Source: UBA6627 sp965248675 | GTDB taxonomy: Bacteria > Chloroflexota > Dehalococcoidia > UBA2979 | NCBI GenBank assembly: GCA_965248675.1 | Contig: CBDFJZ010000005.1 | Span: 423,735 to 487,734 of the forward strand | DNA: 64,000 nucleotides | Direction of reading: 5' to 3' | Shown here: in pieces, positions 17,611 through 26,056 of the stretch | How the letters are laid out: each line of letters opens with the position of its first letter | How positions within the stretch are numbered: position 1 is the stretch's first letter | Notes under the pieces: model-generated | Seen by the model: only the letters and a program-made list of their open reading frames with translations | What the model was told of the DNA's origin: nothing | The model's database searches: none | Translations under genes and position numbers: made by a program

Positions 17611-18129
17611 ATGGAACCTCCGAACGGTCTCGAGCTTTGGGCCGCAGCTGCAACGGCACTGATCGCGGGAGTTCTGCGGTTGGCTGGCTGGGTTCTGGGG
17701 CTCACGTTCTTCGCCGCCATTTACGTCAGGCCGGAATTCGCGCGCGGAGCGGTCTGGCTCGTATCACTGCGGTATCCGCGAGCTAAGGTGGTTCTGGAAA
17801 CGCAGCTGGAAGAAGTGTTGGAGGAACCGGGTCGTCTGAGGCGACGCGCGGATGTGCTCGACGGACTTGCCGGAATAGTGGCCCAGGCGCGCTACCTCAG
17901 TAGCGCAGAAAAGAACTCAGAAACGCGGACTGCGCCTTCGTCTACGCCCGAACCCTTCGGTGTCGGTTACTACATTGAGGCGAGTCGACCCAACGGCGAG
18001 GCAGCGACGTTCGTCGAGACGAGCCAGACTCTCCACATGCTCGCCGACGACGGGAGTTTCATCAGAGTAGACGAACTTGGCGACGTCGAGGTGATCACAG
18101 TCGAGCGTTCGACGCCTTGGGATCGATGA
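17611..18129 (+). CDS. Island membrane protein B, paralog of protein A
   Basis: 172 residues, homologous to the product at 16771. Hydrophobic residues 10-45 (LIAGVLRLAGWVLGLTFFAAIYVRP) are followed by LRYPRAKVVLETQLEEVLEEPG and RRRADVLDGLAGIVAQARYLSSAEK. The tails after about residue 100 are unrelated; here a beta-rich tail contains YYIEASRPNGEAATFVE and DDGSFIRVDELGDVEVI. Shared membrane anchor and coiled segment with divergent tails suggests a sensor or effector pair. A GTG at 17605 is an alternative start. Unknown function. Confidence 0.6.
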   Translation: MEPPNGLELWAAAATALIAGVLRLAGWVLGLTFFAAIYVRPEFARGAVWLVSLRYPRAKVVLETQLEEVLEEPGRLRRRADVLDGLAGIVAQARYLSSAEKNSETRTAPSSTPEPFGVGYYIEASRPNGEAATFVETSQTLHMLADDGSFIRVDELGDVEVITVERSTPWDR

Positions 18130-18140
18130 TGGGGATGCGC

Positions 18141-18266
18141 CGCGGACGCGAGAGGCGGGTGCTGTGAGCCAACGCTTCGAGGCTGAAGGCCATCGCGGAT
18201 GAGGCCGCTGGGCGAAAGCGGGCGAGCGCCGCAGGTCGCCGATTCCGGCCGGCCACGGCGACCTAG
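18141..18266 (+). pseudogene. Decayed second copy of the island winged-helix regulator
   Basis: In frame with TAG at 18264-18266 the sequence reads RGRERRVL, stop, ANASRLKAIADEAAGRK, then RASAAGRRFRPATAT. This parallels RGRRRRVLRTNASGLKAIA and ASAAGRGFKPATAMQG of the intact regulator. The N-terminal 60 codons are missing and one in-frame TGA interrupts it. It sits just downstream of membrane protein B, exactly where the intact regulator sits relative to protein A, which proves a tandem duplication of the two-gene module. Confidence 0.8.
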
Positions 18267-18279
18267 GCGAGCCCGAGTG

Positions 18280-18390
18280 ATGCTGGGGCACCCGTCTAAC
18301 CGCGGCGCCAAGATCCTGCTCGCGCTCGCGGCGATGGCCTGGGGCGCGCTCGGCGTGCTCCAGCTTGGCTTCGCGCAGGGGGGTAGCTAG
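18280..18390 (+). CDS. Possible 36-residue single-span membrane peptide
   Basis: An ATG-started frame encodes a basic N-terminus (MLGHPSNRGAK), one hydrophobic helix (ILLALAAMAWGALGVLQLGF) and a short tail ending AQGGS. The size and layout suit a holin-like or toxin-like peptide, but nothing specific identifies it. Its end overlaps the stop of the convergent small gene by four bases. Treated as hypothetical. Confidence 0.3.
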   Translation: MLGHPSNRGAKILLALAAMAWGALGVLQLGFAQGGS

Positions 18391-18557
18391 GACTCGCGAG
18401 CACGCTTGAAGTAGAAGGCGAGCTGTTCCCGCGTGGTGATCGCGACGATCGAGATGAGCTCCCAGCCGTCGTCGCCCATAGCCTGAATCCCGGCGCGGGT
18501 GTCCATCAGATCATACTCTCTGTCGCCGATGGAGAAGCTTGCGTAATCCCACTTCAC
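18387..18557 (-). CDS. DUF4177-like small protein
   Basis: A 56-residue protein starting at GTG (KWDYASFSIGDREYDLMDTR) with a GGAAGGGAG ribosome-binding site about five bases upstream. The central GIQAMGDDGWELISIVAI and final FYFKRARES match the pattern of DUF4177-type small proteins (LxxLGxxGWELVSV...YFKR). Function unknown. It is antisense to the rest of the island and ends against the small membrane peptide. Confidence 0.6.
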   Translation of the reverse strand: MKWDYASFSIGDREYDLMDTRAGIQAMGDDGWELISIVAITTREQLAFYFKRARES

Positions 18558-18733
18558 GTCAACTCCCTTCCGCCGCGTAATCCTATCGTTTGGTCCTTCA
18601 GGGGGCTGAAGCTCTCCATGATCTTCTCGACTTAGGGCAGGAGGACGGCTAGCGATTTCCTTGGCAAGCTCCACTGAGCAGCCCAGCGAGCTCCAACTGG
18701 CGAGCTCCACGAGACCCATAGGTTCGTGTTGGT

Positions 18734-19279
18734 ATGGCTGCTACCGCATTCCCTTCGACTGAGCGACGACACCGAATCGGGACGCCTGAGCGCTTCCGTG
18801 TGGGAGGCCCCGAGGTGGGCCTGATCGCGCGCGTCCTGGGGGTGGCGGAGTCGCCGCGGAACGAGATCGTGACGTCTTCGCAGCTAGCGGAGGCGATGAA
18901 GGGGAAGCAGACGTGGGCCGGGTTCGACGTGAACGTGGACAACGCGGTGCAGGTGGCGTCGGTGTTCGCGCGCGTGCGGATCATCGCGGAGGACATCGGG
19001 AAGCCGCCGTTCCCGGCGTACCGGATGGAGGCGGACGGGACGGGGGCGCTGGACTCGCCGTTCTACCGGCTGCTGCACGACCGGCCGAATCCGTTCCAGA
19101 GCCCGCAACAGTTCCGAGAGCTGCTGACGGCGCACGCGCTGCTGCGCGGGAACGGGTTCGCGTTCAAGAACGCGGTGCGCGGCCAGGTGCGGGAGCTGCT
19201 TCCGATCCACCCGAAGCGGGTGTCGATCGAACAGGCCGGACAACGACTACGAGCTGATTTTCCACGCGAGACTGGTTAG
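18734..19279 (+). pseudogene. Phage portal protein, N-terminal fragment with frameshift
   Basis: About 165 codons match HK97-family portal proteins: a tail of NVDNAVQVASVFARVRIIAEDIGKPPFPAYR, then FYRLLHDRPNPFQSPQQFRELLTAHALLRGNGFAFK and LLPIHPKRVSIEQ. After about 19240 the homology moves to another frame (DNDYELIFHARLV), a one-base shift. The gene then stops at the edge of the convergent lipoprotein gene. A normal portal is 400-450 residues, so most is lost. With the TerL fragment at 15606 it defines the two ends of a prophage relic. Confidence 0.8.
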
Positions 19280-20485
19280 GAGCCGGTCGTGTACGCGCCG
19301 AACGTCACCGCGAACATCGAAAAGTTGCTCGACGTGGAGCTGAGCCGCAGTTCGCGGTCCCCCAGCACCGGCAGTTCGACGACCCCGTACATCCGCGGCT
19401 CGTCGACCACGATCACGCTCCGCCCGTGATCGTCGAAGACGACGTCGGTGCCGGCCTCGTTGGCCGCGAGGGGCTGACCGTCAATCTCGACCACGACCGT
19501 GTAGGCCCTCGTCGCCGGGCGAGCGGAGCACCACGTTCACGCTCCGCGCGACGAAGCGGAACGCGATGTAATCCTCGGGCTCCTCGGTGTCACGCGCGTG
19601 GACGATCGCTTCGCGTTCGTTCCGCCACAGCCCGCGCAGGTACCACTGGTTGTGGTTCCGCTCGGTCCCCTCCGAGAGGTCCTCGTATTCGATCGTCGTG
19701 TCGGGGGCCTCGTAGTACTCCGGTTGCGCGGCGTAGAGGCCGCTCGTGCTGTAGCTACGCTCGTACCCGCCGTACAGCTCGCGGGTGATCGCGCGGGCGT
19801 GGGGATCGAGGCGTTGCGCGTCGACGCCCCCCGTGCCGATCCCCGTCAGGTCATAGCCCGCCTGCTCGAGCGCCGCTCGAATCTCGTTCTCGGTCTCGCC
19901 GTAGCTGCCCTCGCCGAAGTGCTGGTAACTGACGATCCCGTCGGCCCTGATCAGGTACTTCGCGGGCCAGAAGCGATTGTTGAACGCGCGCCAGGTGGAC
20001 ATCTCGTTGTCCTGCGCGATCGGGTAACTCAGCGCGCGACGCTCAACCGCCGCGATCACGTTCGCTCGATCCTTCTCGAAATCGAACTCGGGCGCGTGCA
20101 CCCCGACGATCGTCAGGCCGCGATCCGCGTACTTCTCATGCCAGTCGCGCAGGAACGGCAGCGTGCGGATGCAGTTGATGCAGGTGTAGGTCCAAAAGTC
20201 CACGAGGATCACACGGTTCTCGGCGAGCAGGCCGTCGACCGTCAACGCCTCTGAATTGATCCAGCCCTCGAGGTCCGCGAACTCCGGCGCCGGCGACCCG
20301 TCTAGCAGGCCCGGCCCCGACTGCGACGGTTGAGGGCGTTCGCGCTCGGCAGTCTCGCTGACCGCCGCGACGGCGCTGCCGGCGCCCGCGGCGCCGTTCG
20401 TCGCCACGCGTTCGGCGCTGCCGCACGCGCTCGCGAGCACCGCGACGATCGCGAGCATGGACGTGGCGAGCCAGGCGGATCGCAC
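19276..20485 (-). pseudogene. TlpA/DipZ-like thioredoxin-fold lipoprotein, single-base frameshift near the 3' end
   Basis: Reading from 20485, a lipoprotein signal ends LASAC (Cys21). A redoxin/TlpA domain follows with WTYTCINCIRTLPFLRDWH (Cys102 and Cys105), then HAPEFDFEKDRANV and NNRFWPAKYLI. The C-terminal region after RYxxxT-like segments is the beta-rich domain found at the end of DipZ-type proteins. The frame breaks at about 19500, where the stop-terminated tail GLHGRGRD replaces YTVVVEIDGQPL in the next frame; that frame continues correctly to TAA at 19276. One missing base restores about 403 residues. It would act as an extracytoplasmic thiol-disulfide oxidoreductase. Confidence 0.85.
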
Positions 20486-20618
20486 GAGCTTCTCCGGTTG
20501 CGGGTGGGAGCAACGTTGAGCCTACCACCGCCCGATCGGGCGGCCTCGCGCGGGCGGTCCCACATCCCCACCGTGAACCTTCCATCTTCATTGCGCTCGC
20601 CCGAAGGCCACTCGTACG

Positions 20619-21928
20619 GTGACGCCCGATGATCGGAAGCCGATGACCGTCCGCGATCCTGCCTCGGCGCCGCCGCCACCCGACGAGGCGCCGCGACGAC
20701 GGCTTCCGCTGCCTAGCTTCACGGCGATGCGATACCGGGACTTCCGGTACTACGGGATCAGTACGGCGACGCTGTTCGTCGATCAGGGCATGGCCAACGT
20801 CGCGCTCGGCTGGCTGATGCTCGAACTCACGGATTCGGCCGCCTGGGTCGCGACCGCTGTCGCCGTTCGCGGGCTCCCGCTGTTCCTGCTCACGATGCCT
20901 GCCGGGGTGCTCGCCGACCGCTGGGACCGGCGAATGCTGCTGGTGGTGACCCAGGTGATCGCCGCTGCCTCCGCGATCGTCTTCGCCATACTCGTCGCGG
21001 TCGACTTGGTGAACGCCCCGCTGGCGCTCATCTACGCATGGATTCTCGGGAGCAGCACCGCGATCGCGCTCCCAACCCGCCAGGCGATCATTCCGATGAT
21101 GGTCCCGAGGGAACATCTGTTGAACGCCGTGGTAACCGGCGCGATGGCGCGCACAGCTCGCAGATGATCGGCCCGTTGTTCGCCGGCGTGCTGATCGGCT
21201 TTTGGGGTGTTGAGGCGTCGTTCGCGGTGCAGGCGGCGTTCCTCGTGATCAGCACGATCACCATCTTCCCGCTCAGCGCCGCAGCCACGCGCCTCGTCGA
21301 GCAGACCAACCGCGCCCGCTTCTCGTTGCTCGGCGATCTCGCCGAGGCGTGGCGGTTGCTGCGTGCCAACATGCCGCTGCTCGTGATCATTGCGCTGATG
21401 GTGAACACCGGGCTGTTCATGATCGGCCCGAACCAGGCGCTGATCCCGGTGATCGTCCGCAACGAGCTCGGTGGCGGCGCACGCGCGCTCGGCCTGATGT
21501 TCACGGCGATGGGTGTCGGCACCCTCAGCACATCGCTGTTCCTCACCTCGCTCGGCGGGATGCGCAACAAGGGTGGGTTCTTCGCGATGGCGTTGATTGG
21601 CGGCAGCATCTGCTTCGCCGGCATCGCGCTCTCTCCGCAGCTCTGGATGGCGATGGTGTTCTTCTACTTCTGGGGCGCGTTCGGCGGCTTCTTCGTCTCG
21701 ATGAGCCAGTCGCTCCTGCAGACGCACACCCCGCCCGACGTAATGGGCCGCGTGATGTCCGTCAACGCGCTCTCATCGCAGGGCACGATGCCGCTCGGCG
21801 CGCTCCTCGCCGGCGCGCTGGCGACGGCCCTCGATGTGCGGGCCGCCGTGCTTGTGCCGGCGTTCATCTGCGCCTCGATCGCGACGTCAGCACTTCTCTT
21901 CATTCCCCGCTTCCGCAGGCTCAGTTAA
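20619..21928 (+). pseudogene. MFS transporter with a one-base frameshift (about 21152)
   Basis: Twelve-span MFS protein in two frames. Frame one runs from GTG 20619 (or ATG 20643) with YRDFRYYGISTATLFVDQGMANVALGW and LADRWDRRMLLVV (motif A), to NAVVTGAMAR. Frame two continues SSQMIGPLFAGVLIGFWG to the TAA-adjacent end FIPRFRRLS. Restoring one A in GCGCGCACAGCTCG gives the family sequence AMARNSSQMIGP. The repaired protein would be about 435 residues, close to EntS-type (enterobactin-exporter-like) carriers. A sequencing error or a recent mutation would explain it. Confidence 0.88.
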
Positions 21929-21940
21929 CCTCAACGCTCG

Positions 21941-23530
21941 ATGTTCTACGCGGATTCGATCGTCAAGTCGTTCGGCAGCGACGAAGTGCTCGCTGGCGTG
22001 TCGTTCACCATCGGTGATGGCGAGCGGGTGGGCCTCGTCGGCCCGAACGGCGCCGGCAAGTCCACGCTGCTGCGCGTCATCGCCGGCGACGACGCTCCCG
22101 ACAGCGGCGCGGCCGGTCACCGCGGCGGCGAGCTGGAGTTCCTCCGCCAGGAAGCCGGCCTCGACGCCACCCACACCGTCCTCCAGGAGATGTGGCTCGC
22201 CTTCCCCGAGGCCCGCGCGATCGAGCGCCGGCTCGAGCAGCTCTCCGCCGAGATCGCCACCGGCGAGGGCGACCTCGACGCTCTGATCACGAGCCAGGCC
22301 GAGCTGTTCGAACGCTTCGAGGCGCTCGACGGCTACCGCATCGACAGGCGCATCGGCCGCGTGATCGCCGGCCTCGGCTTCGCGGCCGGCGATCCTCAGA
22401 GGCGCTGCGGCGACTTCTCCGGTGGCTGGCAGATGCGGATCGCCCTCGCGAAGGTGCTCGTGCACCGCCCCGAGCACCTGCTGCTCGACGAGCCGACGAA
22501 CCACCTCGATCAGGCGGCGCAGGACTGGCTCGCCGAGGAGCTCGGCTCGTACCCGGGCACGATCCTCCTCGTGACCCACGACGGCTCGTTTCACGACCTC
22601 GTCGTCAACCGCGTGCTCGATCTGCGCGACGGTCGCGTCACGAGCTACACCGGCAACTACACCGCCTACCAGCGCCAGAAAGCCGCGAAGCTCGCCGCGC
22701 AGGACGCCGCCGCCGCCCGCCAGGACCGCGACATCGCGAAGCAAGAGCGCTTCATCGAGCGCTTCCGCTCGAAAGCGACCAAGGCGACGCAGGTGCGCAG
22801 CCGCGAGAAGGCCCTCGAGAAGGTCGAGCGCATCGACCGCACCCGCTCCGAGCGCGAGGTGCACTTCGAGCTCTCCGCCGCCGGGCGCACCGAGCGCGAG
22901 GTGCTTGCCGCCGAGCACGTCGGCCACCACTTCGACGACCACGTCGTCCTGATCGACGCCACCCTCCACGTCGAGCGCGGTGACCGCGTCGTCCTGATCG
23001 GCCCGAACGGCGGCGGCAAGTCCACGCTGCTCCGCATCCTCGCCGGCGAGCTCGAGGCCAGCGAGGGCCAGATCGACTGGGCGCCGCGCGCCCAGCTCGG
23101 CTACTACGACCAGCACCAGGACGAGGCCCTCGACCCCTCCCGCACCGCCCTCGACGAGGTGCGCTCCGTCGCTGGCGGCCAGACCGACGGCGCGCTCCGC
23201 AACGTGCTCGGCCGCTTCCTCTTCAGCGGCGACGACGTCCACAAGTCCGTCTCCGTCCTCTCCGGCGGCGAGCGCAGCCGCGTCGCGCTCGCGAAGTTCC
23301 TGATCCGCCCCGCGAACGTCCTCCTCCTCGACGAGCCCACGAATCACCTTGACCGCACCACCCAGCGCAAGCTCGTCGCCGCCCTCGAGGGCTACGACGG
23401 CACCGTCATCTGCGCCAGCCACGACCCCGAGATCCTCGAACGCGTCGCCACGCGCGTCTTCGAGGTCCGCGACGGCGAATGCCTCGAACTCGAGGAACGC
23501 CGCCGCCTCCCGGCCGCCCTGCGCTCGTAA
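21941..23530 (+). CDS. ABC-F family ATPase
   Basis: A 529-residue soluble protein with two ABC cassettes and no membrane domain. Cassette one has GPNGAGKST (about 35), FSGGW and HLLLDEPTNHLD; cassette two has GPNGGGKST, LSGGE and VLLLDEPTNHLD. The inter-domain linker (about 240-315) is charged and helical (RDIAKQERFIERFRSK). Such proteins act on the ribosome as translation factors or as antibiotic-protection factors. The linker type cannot distinguish Uup-like from resistance subtypes here. It begins 12 bases after the MFS stop, so the two may be cotranscribed. Confidence 0.93.
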   Translation: MFYADSIVKSFGSDEVLAGVSFTIGDGERVGLVGPNGAGKSTLLRVIAGDDAPDSGAAGHRGGELEFLRQEAGLDATHTVLQEMWLAFPEARAIERRLEQLSAEIATGEGDLDALITSQAELFERFEALDGYRIDRRIGRVIAGLGFAAGDPQRRCGDFSGGWQMRIALAKVLVHRPEHLLLDEPTNHLDQAAQDWLAEELGSYPGTILLVTHDGSFHDLVVNRVLDLRDGRVTSYTGNYTAYQRQKAAKLAAQDAAAARQDRDIAKQERFIERFRSKATKATQVRSREKALEKVERIDRTRSEREVHFELSAAGRTEREVLAAEHVGHHFDDHVVLIDATLHVERGDRVVLIGPNGGGKSTLLRILAGELEASEGQIDWAPRAQLGYYDQHQDEALDPSRTALDEVRSVAGGQTDGALRNVLGRFLFSGDDVHKSVSVLSGGERSRVALAKFLIRPANVLLLDEPTNHLDRTTQRKLVAALEGYDGTVICASHDPEILERVATRVFEVRDGECLELEERRRLPAALRS

Positions 23531-23610
23531 CCCACTGCACCGAGGCCTTCCGTGGTTTCGAGCTCACCCGATCGCCAGTTGCCATAGAATCCCCCTCGAC
23601 AGGGGACGCG

Positions 23611-23889
23611 ATGAACTTCACCTTCACCGGCGATCAGGAGGCGTTCCGCGCCGAGGTGCGCGCCTGTCTCGAGGAGACGCTCACGAAGGAGGTCTGGGAG
23701 CAGCAGCACGCCGAACGACACCCCGGCTGCCAGCTCTCGGCCGCGCATCAAGAGCAGGATGGAATCTGGCGCGGCGGCGGCTGGGGGCCGGAGTACCTGG
23801 CGGCGATCCCGGACACGATCGCGCAGGGCTCCAGCGAAATTCAGCGCAACGTGATCGCCACGCGAGGCCTCGGCCTCCCGCGTGGTTAG
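23611..23889 (+). pseudogene. Acyl-CoA dehydrogenase with large internal deletion
   Basis: The first 25 codons (MNFTFTGDQEAFRAEVRACLEETL) match the N-terminus of an acyl-CoA dehydrogenase. The last 27 (IPDTIAQGSSEIQRNVIATRGLGLPRG) match the C-terminal end with the GxSEIQRNVIA signature. Between them only about 40 unrelated or scrambled codons remain instead of roughly 300. This is therefore an in-frame-looking deletion relic and not a functional FAD enzyme. GTG of the next gene overlaps its end by eight bases. Confidence 0.75.
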
Positions 23890-25093
23890 TACTGAACTCG
23901 CGCTGAGCACCGGCTACGACCCCGCCCGCATCGAGGAGCGTATCCAGGCGTTCGAGGATCTTGGCATCCACCGCACTGGCTGGCCCGCGGACGACCAGAC
24001 CACGCAGTGGCTGATCGACGAGCTGGCGGAAGCCGGTGTGGACGCCCAGGCGGAGCGCTTCGCGTTCCCCCGTGTCGAGGTGGCCCGCGCCGAGGTCCGC
24101 GTCGGCGGCGAGCGCATCGAGGGCGTGCCGCTGTACGACGGCGGCTTCACTGACGCCGGCGGCATCGATGGCGAGCTGTGCGACGACACCGACGACGACC
24201 CGCTCGGCAAGATCGTGCTCGCCTCGTCTCTGTTGCGAGATGCTCCGGAGTGGTCCGAGCCGGAGCTGCCGGTGCGGATCGAGGAGCTGATCGATCGTGG
24301 CTGCGTCGGGCTGATCGTTCCGCGCGGCGATCGCGACCGCGAGATCGTGCTCCGCGACGCGACGCGAATCGACTCACCCTGGCTGCTACCGGTGCTGCAG
24401 ATCGCCCCGCGAGACATCGGGACGCTGCAGTCCCAGATCATGATCCGCGGCGAGGTCGACCTGGAGATCAATGGCGACCGGCTGCGCTCGAACGCGACGA
24501 ACGTGATCGCCACCGTCGAGGGTGTGGACCCCGACGCCGCGCCGATCGGCATCGTCACGCCCAAGTCCGGCTGGTACACCTGCGCCGCCGAGCGAGGCGG
24601 CGGGATCGCGATCTTCCTCGCGCTCGCCGAGAGCCTCGGGGCGATGCCGCCGCGGCGGACCGTGCACCTGCTCGCGAGCTCCGGTCACGAGTTGAACATC
24701 TACGGCATCCGCGCCTACGCCCGGACGCATCGCGCGAATATGGCCGCCGCCGCCGCGTGGTTCCACCTCGGTGCGTCGATCGGTGCCCGCGAGGCGAACG
24801 CCGTCGTCGTCGCCAGTGACGAGGAACTCGATCACGCGACGTCGCGCGCGCTGACGGCAGAGCAGATCGAACCCGTTGAGCGACGCGTGCCCGGTCCCAC
24901 GGCCGGCGGCGAGGTGATCGTGATCAGCGAGCTTGTCACCCGCTACGTCAGCTTCATCGGCGGCCACCCGTATCTCCATTCGCCGAACGACGTCGTCGCG
25001 AAGGCCGTCGATGCCGAGCAGGTCGCGAATTGGGCGCGCGCCTCCCGCCACATCCTCGGCGCGTTGCTCGCACTCGAGGGTGAGGAGGACTAG
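23882..25093 (+). CDS. M28-like peptidase homolog with degenerate metal site
   Basis: A 403-residue protein with the alpha/beta organisation of M28 aminopeptidases, including a PA-like insert at 60-170. Where active M28 enzymes have the HxDS...DDNASG segment it has TPKSGWYTCAAERGGGIA, so the first His and Asp are absent. SSGHELNIYG keeps a His-Glu pair and PYLHSPNDV keeps the terminal His. It may bind peptides without zinc catalysis or use altered ligands. Start GTG 23882. It lies two bases upstream of the MBL hydrolase gene, so they form an operon. Confidence 0.7.
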   Translation: MVSTELALSTGYDPARIEERIQAFEDLGIHRTGWPADDQTTQWLIDELAEAGVDAQAERFAFPRVEVARAEVRVGGERIEGVPLYDGGFTDAGGIDGELCDDTDDDPLGKIVLASSLLRDAPEWSEPELPVRIEELIDRGCVGLIVPRGDRDREIVLRDATRIDSPWLLPVLQIAPRDIGTLQSQIMIRGEVDLEINGDRLRSNATNVIATVEGVDPDAAPIGIVTPKSGWYTCAAERGGGIAIFLALAESLGAMPPRRTVHLLASSGHELNIYGIRAYARTHRANMAAAAAWFHLGASIGAREANAVVVASDEELDHATSRALTAEQIEPVERRVPGPTAGGEVIVISELVTRYVSFIGGHPYLHSPNDVVAKAVDAEQVANWARASRHILGALLALEGEED

Positions 25094-25095
25094 CG

Positions 25096-26007
25096 ATGGC
25101 CGTGACGCTCGACTGGCTCGGCTGCGCCACGTTCCGGCTTCAGGTCGACGACTTCGTCATCTACCTCGACGCGTACATGGATCGCGTGCCCGCCGCGCCG
25201 GCGGTTGGCATCGCCGCTGCCGAGGTGGAGCGCGCGGACGCGATCCTCGTCGGCCACGCGCACTTCGATCACATCGCCGGCGCAGAAGTCATCGCCGCCA
25301 ACACCGGCGCGAAGGTCATCGGCTCCACCGAGAGCGCGCGCCTGATCGCCGGCGCAGGGGTCGACGAGGCCCAGCTCCTGCCCTCGCAGGGTGGCGAGCG
25401 GCACCGCCTCGGCGACGTCGTCGTCGTCAACGTCTACCCGAGCCTGCACTCTTGCATCTGGGTCGGCGGGGTCTCCTCGGGCGGCACGGACGAGATCGTC
25501 ACTGGCCACGCCGGGCTGACCGAGGACGAACGCGCCGCCGTGATGTCGGGTCGGCCGTTCGGCGGGCGCGACCTCGATCCGGAGTTGCTCGCACAGATGC
25601 AGCAGCACCGCGCCGAGACGCTGCACAGCGATCACACCGGGGGCGCGCTCGCCTACCTGATCGAGACGCCGTACGGCTCGATCTTCTACCACGACACCTC
25701 TGGCTGCTGGACAGGTGTCGTCAATGACCTGCGCCCGGCCGCCGGGATCGTCGCGATGGCCGGTCGCCCGAACGTCGACGGCGAGCCGATCCAGGGTTCG
25801 CTCGCCCAGTTCGTTGGCCGCATGGGCGAGATGCTCCGCCCACGGCGCATGGTGCTAGGTCACCACGACGACTGGATGCCGCCGGTCACCGCCGACGGCA
25901 CGACCGAGGAGGCAATCGCCCCGGTTCGCGGCGAACTCAGCCGCGCCGCCCCCCGCGTCGACCTGCTCGAGGTCGGGTACCTCGAGGGCGCGACCCTCCT
26001 CGATTAG
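25096..26007 (+). CDS. Metallo-beta-lactamase-fold hydrolase
   Basis: A 303-residue MBL-fold protein. WLGCATFRLQVDDFVIYLDAY begins the fold, then GHAHFDH gives the HxHxDH zinc motif, and later His/Asp ligands appear in YHDTSGCW and GHHDDWMPP. UlaG-like or quinone-thioether hydrolases have a similar start, but an inserted loop with HRAETLHSDHTGG sets this one apart. Substrate unknown. It follows the M28-like gene by two bases and both may act on the same substrate. Confidence 0.88.
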   Translation: MAVTLDWLGCATFRLQVDDFVIYLDAYMDRVPAAPAVGIAAAEVERADAILVGHAHFDHIAGAEVIAANTGAKVIGSTESARLIAGAGVDEAQLLPSQGGERHRLGDVVVVNVYPSLHSCIWVGGVSSGGTDEIVTGHAGLTEDERAAVMSGRPFGGRDLDPELLAQMQQHRAETLHSDHTGGALAYLIETPYGSIFYHDTSGCWTGVVNDLRPAAGIVAMAGRPNVDGEPIQGSLAQFVGRMGEMLRPRRMVLGHHDDWMPPVTADGTTEEAIAPVRGELSRAAPRVDLLEVGYLEGATLLD

Positions 26008-26056
26008 ATGCGCGACGAGATGCCTCGCGGCGTGAGTTCAGTCGAATGAGGCTCGA

